Positions 16,038 through 23,273 of a stretch of DNA of 23,273 nucleotides are shown here, piece by piece. Under the pieces are notes generated by a model. It was not told the origin of the DNA. It worked only from the letters and a program-made list of their open reading frames with translations, and made no database searches. This DNA comes from Alphaproteobacteria bacterium. GTDB taxonomy: Bacteria; Pseudomonadota; Alphaproteobacteria; Sphingomonadales; Sphingomonadaceae. The stretch is from positions 1 through 23,273 of the forward strand of contig VBAE01000141.1 of NCBI GenBank assembly GCA_005882415.1, written 5' to 3'. Both the position numbers and the translations under genes were made by a program. Each line of letters begins with the position of its first letter. The first letter of the stretch is position 1.

Positions 16038-17235
16038 ATGGCAAGCCAAGCCGAAAAGGCGGGATCGATCGACCCCAGCCTCAGCCTCTTCCAGTTGCTC
16101 GACCCGGCCGTGCATGCCGACCCCTACCCCTTCTACAAGCGGCTGCGCGAGCAGGCGCCGGTAATGTGGGACCCGTTCATGCACACCTGGGTCGTCACCC
16201 GGTACGAGGACGTGAAGACGGTCCTCCACAGCTTCTCAGCCGACCGCACTCCGGACCCGAAGAAGATGGAAGCGCTCGGCCTGCCCTCGCTCGGCCCGGT
16301 CGCCGACGTGATGGCGCGCCAGATGCTGTTCCTCGACGCGCCCGCCCACACAAGGCTGCGCAAGCTCTGCTCCAGCGCCTTCACCCCCCGCCGGGTCGAA
16401 GCGATGGAGGACAAAGTCCGCGAAATCCCCCACGATCTCCTCGCGAAAGTCGCAGGAAGTGGTAACCGCGGGCCTGCTCGGCGTGCCCCTCGAAGACCAT
16501 AGGCAACTGAAAGCCTGGTCCGCGACCTTCGCCGAGATGCTCGGCAACTTCCAGCACAACCCGGACCGGATCAACGACGTGCTGCGCTGCGTCGCCGACA
16601 TGACCGGCTATTTCCGCGACGCCATCCGCGAGCAGGAGAGATGCCCGCGCGACGGGCTGATCCGATCGCTGATGGACGCGGAAGTCGACGGCTCCCGCCT
16701 CAGCGAGGACGAGGTCATCGCCAACACTATCGTCACCATGGTCGGCGGCCAGGAAACGACGACGAACCTGATCGGCAACGGCCTGCTCACCCTGATCCGC
16801 ACCCCCGAGAAGATGCGCCAGCTCCGCGAGCAGCCGGAGATCATCGCCAGCGCGGTCGAGGAGCTTCTGCGCTTCGAGACGCCGAGCCAGCACACGGCGC
16901 GCATCTGCAAGGAAGACACTGTGATGGGCGGCAAGCTGATCCGAAAGGGCGAGGCTGTGATGGCGGTGATGGCCGCCGGCAATCGCGACCCGGAGCGCTT
17001 CTCCGATCCGGACAGCCTCGACCTCACCCGCGCCGACAACCGCCACCTCGCTTTCGGCTGGGCCGCGCATTTCTGCTTCGGCGCGGCGCTGGCAAGAATG
17101 GAGGCGCGGATCGCCTTCACCGCACTCGCCCGGCTGGACGACATAAGGGTCGCCTCGGACGATCTCGAATGGCGAACCAATTCGGGGCTCCGCGGCCTCA
17201 AAGCGCTTCCGATCACGTTCAAGGCCGCCGCGTGA
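16038..17235 (+). pseudogene. Cytochrome P450 (predicted to act on PCP-bound amino acid), broken by deletion near 16458
   Basis: The start is ATG at 16038, 8 bases after the NRPS stop, with AGGAG. The N-terminal half reads normally (HADPYPFYKRLREQAPVMWD, FLDAPAHTRLRKLCSSAFTPRR) to about 16455. The rest continues one frame over from VVTAGLLGVPLEDHRQLKAW (16459). P450s of this class usually have a segment like xMDLxxDFxxPLPA here, so about 14 residues seem to be missing. The C-terminal half has the I-helix GGQETTTN, the K-helix EELLRF, and the heme loop FGWAAHFCFG with the ligand Cys (codon at 17073). Its place beside an A-PCP didomain recalls NovH/NovI and skyllamycin P450, where the P450 hydroxylates the beta-carbon of the tethered amino acid. 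Its TGA overlaps the next gene's GTG. Confidence 0.87.
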
Positions 17236-20200
17236 ACGCGCACGTCGCCCTCTCCGCCTCGAAGCGGCAGCTGCTCGAGAAGATGATGCGCGGCGGGGCG
17301 GAGCGCTCCGACCGCCCGGCGCCGATCGCGCCGCGGCCGAAAGGCGCGCCTATCCCGCTCTCCGCCGACCAGCGCCAGGTCTGGCTTCACGCGATCATGG
17401 CGCCCGACGTTCCGCTCTACAACGAGTCGATCACCATCCACCGCTTCGGCGCCTTCGACGCCGACGCCATGGGTCGGGCGGTCAACGAGATCCTCCGCCG
17501 CCACGAGGCCTGGCGCACCGCTTTCGTCGAGGAGGAGGGCGAGCTCGTCCAGCGCGTGCGCGAGCATCGCGACATCCACCTCCCGTTCGACGACGTCAGC
17601 CATCTCCCCGAGGAGGAGCGCGACGCCGCTGCCCTGAAGATCGGAAGCGACGACGCCCGCCGCGCGATCGACCTCTCCGACGCGCCCCTCTTCCGCGCCC
17701 GCATCGTCAGGCTCGCCGAGGACAATCACCGCCTCTATTTCACTCTCCACCACATCATCTTCGACGGAGTCTCGATCTACCGGGTGATCGTGCCCGAGCT
17801 TGCCGAGCTGTACGAGGCGTTCGCCCGCGGCGAGCTTTCCCCCCTCCCCGCACCGACGCTTCAGTACGGCGACTATGCGGTGTGGCAGAAGGCGCATCTG
17901 GAGAGCCCCGCGATCCGCCGCCAGGTCGATTATTGGCGCCAGGCGCTCGCCGACGCCCCGCGCAAGCTGGAGATATTGGGCGACCGCCCGCGGCCGGCGC
18001 GGCCGACCCATGCCGGATCGATGGAGACCTTCCACATCCCGCTGGAGCTGACCGAGAAGCTCAAGGCCACGAGCCGGCAGGGCGGCGTGACGCTCTACAT
18101 GACTTTGCTCGCCGCCTATCACGCCCTCCTCCACCGTTACTCGGGCGAGGAGGATATCGTCGTCGGCGGAGTCACCGACCTTCGGCGGCGACCGGAGCTT
18201 GAGCGGGTCGTCGGCTATTTCCTCAACACCATCGCGCTCCGCGCCAAGCCGCGCGGCGACCTGCCTTTCCGCGACTTCGTGGTGGAAGTGCGGGACAGCG
18301 TGCTCGGCGCCTTGGCCGCGAGCGAAGCGCCGTTCGACGAGGTGGTCCGTTCGCTCGGCATCCGCGGCGAGCCGGGGGCGCACCCCCTGTTCAACTGCCT
18401 GTTCTCGATCGAGCCGCCCGTCGACCCCTTCGCCGACGGCTGGGACCTCACCCAGATGGACGTCGTCGTCGGCGGCGCAAAGTTCGACCTCTATTTGGAA
18501 TTGGACGAGCGCCCGGATGGAATGATCGGACGCTTTCTCTACAGCACGGAGCTCTTCGACCCGGAGACGATCAGACGGATGATCGGGCACTGGCTGAACA
18601 TCCTGGATCGGGTGGCGGAGGAGCCGGGCTGCACGGTCCGCGACTTGCCCTTGCTGGGCGAAGAGGAAAAGCAGCGGCTGCTGGTCGAGTGGAACGACAC
18701 GGCGCGGCCGAGCGAGGCGCTGGTCATTCCCGACGTTCCGGACTCGGTGGCGATCCGCTTCGGGGGGGAGCGAGTCACTTACTCCCAGCTCCATCGCCGG
18801 TCGGCCGCCATCGCCGCGGCGTTGCGCAGCGCGGGGCTCGGCAAGGGCGACCTCGTCGGAATCTGCCTCGACCGCTCGCCCGACATGGTCGCGGCCCTGC
18901 TTGCGGTGCACAGGATCGGCGCGGCCTATCTCCCGCTCGACCCGGATTTCCCGCCGGCGCGGCTCGATTATATCGTCAAGGACGCAGGCGCTGCTGCGCT
19001 CCTCACCGAGGAACGGCTCACGAGCAGGATCGCTGGCCTGAAGCGGATTCTCCTCGAGGACATCTCCGCCGATTTCGAGGATGCGCCCGCCGCGGCCGTG
19101 GGGCCGAATGACCTTGCCTACGTGATCTACACGTCGGGTTCGACCGGCAATCCCAAGGGGGTCGAGATCAGCCATGGCGCGCTGGCCAACCTGCTCGCCT
19201 CGATGCGCGAGCGGCCGGGCTTCGGGTCGGACGATTCGCTGCTCGCAGTCACCACCCTCTCCTTCGACATTGCCGGGCTGGAGCTGTTCCTGCCCCTCCT
19301 CTGCGGCGGCGAGCTTGTCATTGCCCCCCGAAGCGCGGCGACCGACCCGCGGGCGCTGGCCGAGCTGATCGCCGAGGCCAAGCCGACGGTGATGCAGGCG
19401 ACGCCCGCCACCTGGCGCGGCCTCATCGAAGCCGGCTGGGAGGGCGACAAGAAGCTCCGCATCCTGTGCGGCGGCGAGGCATTCCCGCGCGAGCTGGCCG
19501 AGGCTTTGCTCGTCCGCGCCGGCGAAGTCTGGAACATGTACGGCCCGACCGAGACCACGATCTGGTCGACGGTCGAGCAAGTCGACCATGACGACGGCCC
19601 CGTCCCGATCGGGCGGCCGATTGCGAACACCCAGGTCCACATCCTCGATCGCTACGGCAACACGGCGCCGGTCGGCGTGGTCGGAGAGCTGTTCATCGGC
19701 GGCGCTGGCGTGGCACGCGGCTATCGCAATCGGCCCGACCTCACCGCCGAGCGCTTCGTCGAGGCTCCCGCCGTGCCCGGCGCCCGCCTCTACCGAACCG
19801 GCGACCTCGCCCGCTACCGCCCCGACGGAACGATCCTCTGTCTCGGCCGCGTCGACAATGACGAGAAGATCCGCGGCTACCGAGTCGCCGTCGAGGAGAT
19901 CGAAGGCGCTCTCGCCGCCCATCCGGACATCGCCGCCGCCGCGGTCCGGAGCTGGCCCGACGCCTCCGGCGAACGCGGGCTCGCGGCCTATTGCGTCGGA
20001 AAGCTTCCGGACCGGGCGGCACTCCGGGCGTACCTCGCCGAGACTTTGCCCGATTACATGATCCCGGCCCATTTCGTGGCGCTCGACGCGCTGCCGATGA
20101 CTCCGAACCGCAAGATCGACCGCAAGGCCCTGCCCCCGCCCACCGCGGGCGCACCGGCCGCGATCGAGCCGCCGCAGGGCGGCACCGAGGAGCGGCTGGC

Positions 20201-21149
20201 CGCCATCTGGTGCGAGCTTCTGCGCGCACCCCTGGTCGGCCGCGACGACAATTTCTTCGAGCTCGGCGGCCATTCGCTGCTCGTCGCCCGGCTGCTGGTC
20301 CGGATCGAGCGCGAATGGGGCCGGCGCATCGGAATGGCCGAATTCTTCCAGGCGCCGACGCTTCGCAAACTCGCGAGCCGGATCGAGAGCGGCGCGGCGT
20401 CCGATTTGGGCGAGCTCGTCCCGCTCCAGCCCGAAGGCCGCGGCGTGCCTCTGCTGTGGATCGATGGGGGGCCCGGCTTTCTCCCCCTCGCCCAGGCGCT
20501 CGGCACCGACCGACCCTTCCTCGGTCTCCCTCTCGGCCCAATCCTCCAGCGCGAGATGCGGCCCGGCATGGCGTTCGAGGACATCGCCGCCGCGGTGATC
20601 CCGATCCTTCGCGCAAGCCGCCCCAAGGGCCCCTATCTGCTCGGCGGCTGGTGCACCAACGGCATCCTCGCCTTCGAGATCGCCCGCCAGCTCCGCGCCG
20701 CGGGCGAAGAGGTTCCCCTGCTGGTGCTCGGCCATTCGAGCAATCCGGTCGCTTTCCTGCGCATCGGGGGCGTCCGGATGAAGCTCAGCAAGCTGGGATT
20801 TCACTTCCGCGCATGGCGCAAGGTCCCCTGGGGCGAGCGGCTGGCCTACATCGCCGAGCGCTTGCGGAGCGCTCCTGTGGAGGATGAGGAGGACAATCCT
20901 TACCGCGCCAACACGACAGGCCTCGAGACTGCCGCCTACGGCTACAGGCCGGGTAAGTACGAAGGTGCGGTCGCCATCTTCCAACCGGCAGACCGCCCGC
21001 GCGTCCTCGACACGCTGCCTGGCTGGTCGGAGGTAGTCACCGGCCCGATCCAGTCGCACGACATCCCCGGCACCCACGGCTCGATGGTCGAGCAGCCTAA
21101 CGTCGCGGTCTTCGCCCAGCACCTGCGCGAGGCGCTCGCGCGTGTCTGA
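17232..21149 (+). CDS. NRPS C-A-PCP-TE module (predicted Gly-specific) with Cys-type thioesterase
   Basis: The protein has 1,305 residues; its GTG start overlaps the P450 stop (GTGA). The condensation domain spans about 35-460, with RRHEAWRTAF, LHHIIFDG (active His, about 172-179), QYGDYAVWQ and VVGYFLNT. The A domain spans about 480-965: TSGSTGNPKG near 634, FDIAGLELF, NMYGPTETTIW, YRTGDLARYRPDG, NRKIDRKAL. The PCP has GGHSL with Ser1015. The thioesterase spans about 1060-1305. Specificity residues read D-I-L-Q-L-G-M-I-W-K, one step from the standard glycine code. The TE nucleophile elbow is GGWCTNG, with Cys1141 where Ser is usual. The His is kept (GTHGSM, His1282), but the usual Asp after the next strand is replaced (LVLGHSS). 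The frame is intact throughout. It would join the upstream residue to Gly and release the product. Confidence 0.93.
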   Translation: MNAHVALSASKRQLLEKMMRGGAERSDRPAPIAPRPKGAPIPLSADQRQVWLHAIMAPDVPLYNESITIHRFGAFDADAMGRAVNEILRRHEAWRTAFVEEEGELVQRVREHRDIHLPFDDVSHLPEEERDAAALKIGSDDARRAIDLSDAPLFRARIVRLAEDNHRLYFTLHHIIFDGVSIYRVIVPELAELYEAFARGELSPLPAPTLQYGDYAVWQKAHLESPAIRRQVDYWRQALADAPRKLEILGDRPRPARPTHAGSMETFHIPLELTEKLKATSRQGGVTLYMTLLAAYHALLHRYSGEEDIVVGGVTDLRRRPELERVVGYFLNTIALRAKPRGDLPFRDFVVEVRDSVLGALAASEAPFDEVVRSLGIRGEPGAHPLFNCLFSIEPPVDPFADGWDLTQMDVVVGGAKFDLYLELDERPDGMIGRFLYSTELFDPETIRRMIGHWLNILDRVAEEPGCTVRDLPLLGEEEKQRLLVEWNDTARPSEALVIPDVPDSVAIRFGGERVTYSQLHRRSAAIAAALRSAGLGKGDLVGICLDRSPDMVAALLAVHRIGAAYLPLDPDFPPARLDYIVKDAGAAALLTEERLTSRIAGLKRILLEDISADFEDAPAAAVGPNDLAYVIYTSGSTGNPKGVEISHGALANLLASMRERPGFGSDDSLLAVTTLSFDIAGLELFLPLLCGGELVIAPRSAATDPRALAELIAEAKPTVMQATPATWRGLIEAGWEGDKKLRILCGGEAFPRELAEALLVRAGEVWNMYGPTETTIWSTVEQVDHDDGPVPIGRPIANTQVHILDRYGNTAPVGVVGELFIGGAGVARGYRNRPDLTAERFVEAPAVPGARLYRTGDLARYRPDGTILCLGRVDNDEKIRGYRVAVEEIEGALAAHPDIAAAAVRSWPDASGERGLAAYCVGKLPDRAALRAYLAETLPDYMIPAHFVALDALPMTPNRKIDRKALPPPTAGAPAAIEPPQGGTEERLAAIWCELLRAPLVGRDDNFFELGGHSLLVARLLVRIEREWGRRIGMAEFFQAPTLRKLASRIESGAASDLGELVPLQPEGRGVPLLWIDGGPGFLPLAQALGTDRPFLGLPLGPILQREMRPGMAFEDIAAAVIPILRASRPKGPYLLGGWCTNGILAFEIARQLRAAGEEVPLLVLGHSSNPVAFLRIGGVRMKLSKLGFHFRAWRKVPWGERLAYIAERLRSAPVEDEEDNPYRANTTGLETAAYGYRPGKYEGAVAIFQPADRPRVLDTLPGWSEVVTGPIQSHDIPGTHGSMVEQPNVAVFAQHLREALARV

Positions 21150-21837
21150 CATCGCCTTGTTCGACCTGCGACTGGGTCCGGACGCGCTGGAGCGCTGCCG
21201 GTCCTGGCTCGACGGGCCGGAACGGGCACAGGCCGAACGCTTCCGCTACGGCCGCGACCGGGACCGGTTCATCGCGCGCCGAGGCCAACTCCGCGCCCGC
21301 CTGGCCGAAGAGGTGGGCGGTTCGCCCGCCGAACTCCGCATCCGCGCCGATGATTTCGGCAAGCCTTTCCTGCCCGACCATCCGGAGCTGCGCTTCAACC
21401 TCTCCCACTCCCGCGACCTCGCCTTGTTCGTAGTTGTGGAGGGCGCGGAGGTCGGCTGCGACATCGAGTGGCGCAATCCCGAGCTCGCCTGTCCCGGAGT
21501 GGCCAGGCGCCTGTTCGCGCCGGCGGAGGTCGCGGCGCTGGAGAACCTGCCGCAGGGGCAGTGGGTCCAGGGCTTCTTCAACTGCTGGACGCGCAAGGAG
21601 GCCTATGTGAAGGCGCTGGGCCTCGGCCTATCCTATCCGCTGGACGCCTTCACCGTGTCCGTCGGGGAGCAAGCAACGCTCCTAGAGGCGCTACCGGGCT
21701 GGTCGCTCACCTCCTTCGAACCGGCGCCCGGCTATCAGGCGGCGCTGGTCACCGGCAGCCCGTGCATCCGGCCGAGCGCCAGCGCCACCGCCTCCTGCAG
21801 CATCGGACGGGCGAACAGGCCGATCCAGGCCGAGTAG
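21142..21837 (+). CDS. Sfp-type 4'-phosphopantetheinyl transferase
   Basis: The 231-residue protein has a GTG start overlapping the NRPS stop by 8 bases. Sfp-type motifs are all present: RFNLSHSRDLALFVV, VGCDIEW (magnesium-binding Asp and Glu) and FFNCWTRKEAYVKALGLGL (the WxxKEAxxK motif). It transfers phosphopantetheine from CoA to the carrier-domain serines; the clustered PCPs at codons 15850 and 20274 are the obvious targets. The first about 197 residues look normal, ending in WSLTSFEPAPGYQAALVTG. The last about 34 residues are read from DNA that encodes the end of the convergent flippase and do not resemble the family, suggesting that the natural stop was lost. The core domain should still be functional. 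Confidence 0.93.
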   Translation: MSDIALFDLRLGPDALERCRSWLDGPERAQAERFRYGRDRDRFIARRGQLRARLAEEVGGSPAELRIRADDFGKPFLPDHPELRFNLSHSRDLALFVVVEGAEVGCDIEWRNPELACPGVARRLFAPAEVAALENLPQGQWVQGFFNCWTRKEAYVKALGLGLSYPLDAFTVSVGEQATLLEALPGWSLTSFEPAPGYQAALVTGSPCIRPSASATASCSIGRANRPIQAE

Positions 21838-23237
21838 ATCGAGGCGCCGGCCGCGACCAGGATCGCCAGCCGGACCGGGTCGGCCAGCGGCGGAAGCAGC
21901 GTATCGAGGATCGCGACCGCAGCCCCCATCCCGACCGCGGCGCTGACCGCCGGAGCGACCGCTTTAGCCAGCGACCGCGCGGACAGGCCGATCACCGGAA
22001 GCGCCCAATAGGCCGTCACGACGAGGTAGATCGGGTAACCGACGATCCAGGAGGCGGCGAGGCCCTGCACGCCCCAGTTGAGGCCGATGAAGAAGCAGAG
22101 CGGCAGCAGCAGCGCTCCGACCAGGCCGGTGCGAAGGCCGATGCGCGGGTGGCCGAGCCCGTCGCAGACCGGGTTGAACAGCACTTGCAGGGTCATCGCC
22201 GGCATCGACAGAGCGAGGAGGCGGACCAGCGGGGCGGCGTCGATCCATTTCGGCCCGAGCACGGTCGCGACCAGCGGCTCCGCCGTCACCGCCAGGCCGG
22301 CGTAGAAGGGCATTGCGACCAGCATCACCATCCGTGCCAGCCGGGCGAAGCCCTGCGCAACCGCCTCCCTATCGTCCTGAAGCCGCGCATAGACGGAGAA
22401 AGCGACGTCGTTCACCGCCGGCACGAATTTCGAGACCAGGATCAGCGTCAGGAAGACGCTGGTCGTGTAGAGGCCGAGATTGGCTGGGCCGAGGCTCCGG
22501 CCGGCGATCAGAACGTCCGCCTGGCTCTGCATCAGCCACAGGAATTGGGTCATCGCCATCAGCCCGCCGAACTTGGCGAGGCCGCCGGCGCCGCGGAAGT
22601 CGAACAGCGGGCGGTAGCGGTGGCCCGACGCTACGGTCATTCCGACCGCCCGGGTCGTGAACAGCGCCATCGGCGCGGCGATCAGCGTCCAGACGCCCCA
22701 GCCGGCATGCGCCCCTGCGAGCGCGGTCAGGCCGCCCGTGACCGAGGAGAGCAGATAGACCTTGGCCTGCTGCTTGAACTCTATCGAGCGCGCCAGCAGC
22801 GCATAAGGAAACGCCACGAACGGCGTCGTGATGTAGAGCAGCGACTGGACCCGGAGCAGGTCGGCGACGATCGGCTGCTTGAAGTAAGCCGCCGCGACCG
22901 GGGCCATCGCGAACTGGATCGCGCCCAGCGTGAAGTTGAGCAGGATCAGCATTCCGTAGAGCTGGCGGATCAGCCGCTCGTCGGCGTCCTGCCGCTGGAT
23001 GAGGCCGCGCGCCAGCCCTGCCCCGTTCAGCATGTTGAGCAGCGACAGCATCACCTGGGTCATCGCGAACAGGCCGTAGTCGCGCGGGTCGAGGATCCGG
23101 ATGACCAGGAAGGTCGCGCCCCATGTGATCAGCTGCCCGACGATTTGCGCACCCGAACGCCAGATCATCGCCTGCCGGGTCTGCGCGAACAGGGAAACGG
23201 GCTCGGATTGGGAGGCTTCGACGGCGGCATTCTGCAT
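21735..23237 (-). CDS. MOP-superfamily polysaccharide flippase (Wzx/WzxC-like)
   Basis: The protein has about 500 residues, starting at the ATG at 23237. An in-frame GTG at 23255 is the alternative, and a stop codon at 23262-23264 closes the frame just upstream, so the gene is complete. Long hydrophobic segments suggest 12-14 membrane helices. The N-terminal pattern (AMIWRSGAQIVGQLITWGAT, then RILDPRDYGLFAM) is characteristic of Wzx/WzxC-type lipid-linked oligosaccharide flippases, as is LLARSIEFKQQAKVYLLSS. It would move lipid-linked glycans across the inner membrane and probably belongs to a polysaccharide locus to the right of the window. A role in exporting the peptide is possible but not supported. 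Its last 103 bases overlap the PPTase gene tail-to-tail. Confidence 0.85.
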   Translation of the reverse strand: MQNAAVEASQSEPVSLFAQTRQAMIWRSGAQIVGQLITWGATFLVIRILDPRDYGLFAMTQVMLSLLNMLNGAGLARGLIQRQDADERLIRQLYGMLILLNFTLGAIQFAMAPVAAAYFKQPIVADLLRVQSLLYITTPFVAFPYALLARSIEFKQQAKVYLLSSVTGGLTALAGAHAGWGVWTLIAAPMALFTTRAVGMTVASGHRYRPLFDFRGAGGLAKFGGLMAMTQFLWLMQSQADVLIAGRSLGPANLGLYTTSVFLTLILVSKFVPAVNDVAFSVYARLQDDREAVAQGFARLARMVMLVAMPFYAGLAVTAEPLVATVLGPKWIDAAPLVRLLALSMPAMTLQVLFNPVCDGLGHPRIGLRTGLVGALLLPLCFFIGLNWGVQGLAASWIVGYPIYLVVTAYWALPVIGLSARSLAKAVAPAVSAAVGMGAAVAILDTLLPPLADPVRLAILVAAGASIYSAWIGLFARPMLQEAVALALGRMHGLPVTSAA

Positions 23238-23273
23238 CCACCCGCAATGCGCCACACATGCTTAAATGCACGT

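Noticed and set aside
16420..16465. Local inversion as the cause of the P450 break
   Set aside because: The reverse complement of this segment does not restore a good P450 sequence in the required frame; a short deletion is the simpler reading.
16608..21152. A 1,514-codon open frame antisense to the P450 and second NRPS gene
   Set aside because: It mirrors the NRPS coding frame in GC-rich DNA. Every NRPS and P450 motif is on the plus strand, and the antisense product shows no recognisable domain.

Overview
The window looks like a chromosome segment from a GC-rich alphaproteobacterium, most likely a sphingomonad (Sphingomonadales). The reasons are an EL222-type LOV-HTH photoreceptor, a TonB receptor/spinster-type MFS/esterase operon, a candidate general-stress (EcfG-like) promoter, and two kinds of palindromic intergenic repeat of the sort common in these genomes. 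All calls come from reading the sequence; no database search was run.

Layout. (1) 1-3530: the 5' part of a large FG-GAP/VCBS-repeat surface or secreted protein runs off the left edge on the minus strand. A TrmB-type regulator is divergent from it, followed by a small outer-membrane beta-barrel protein. (2) 3531-5179: on the minus strand, a LOV-HTH blue-light regulator is followed by a PPOX-fold general stress protein that has its own EcfG-like promoter. A 58-residue CxxC protein, divergent from the LOV gene, is too short for ordinary ORF cut-offs. (3) 5180-5548: a gene-free stretch with two different inverted-repeat elements. (4) 5549-14029, minus strand: an operon whose order matches a nutrient route: TonB receptor, spinster-type MFS carrier, secreted carboxylesterase, acyl-CoA synthetase, TetR regulator and SDR dehydrogenase. 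Its genes abut or overlap by 4 bases. (5) 14030-14213: a shared divergent promoter region with a TTGACA box, a 20-bp near-palindrome and a leucine-codon mini-ORF. (6) 14214-21837, plus strand: a compact nonribosomal peptide cluster: A-PCP didomain, cytochrome P450, C-A-PCP-TE synthetase and Sfp-type phosphopantetheinyl transferase. (7) 21735-23237, minus strand: a polysaccharide flippase-like protein overlapping the PPTase tail by 103 bp.

How the genes may work together. Specificity residues read by eye suggest that the first A domain selects leucine and the second glycine. An A-PCP didomain next to a P450 is the known arrangement for oxidising an amino acid while it is tethered to a carrier protein. 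The plausible product is therefore a Leu-Gly dipeptide with an oxidised (for example beta-hydroxylated) leucine, released by an unusual thioesterase with Cys in place of the nucleophilic Ser. The clustered PPTase would activate both carrier domains.

A caution runs through the middle of the window. Three genes lying close together (TonB receptor, A-PCP didomain, P450) each carry a reading-frame break. Two of the breaks are short internal deletions that remove conserved residues. Either the cluster is decaying or the assembly is faulty at GC-rich sites; the sequence alone cannot decide.
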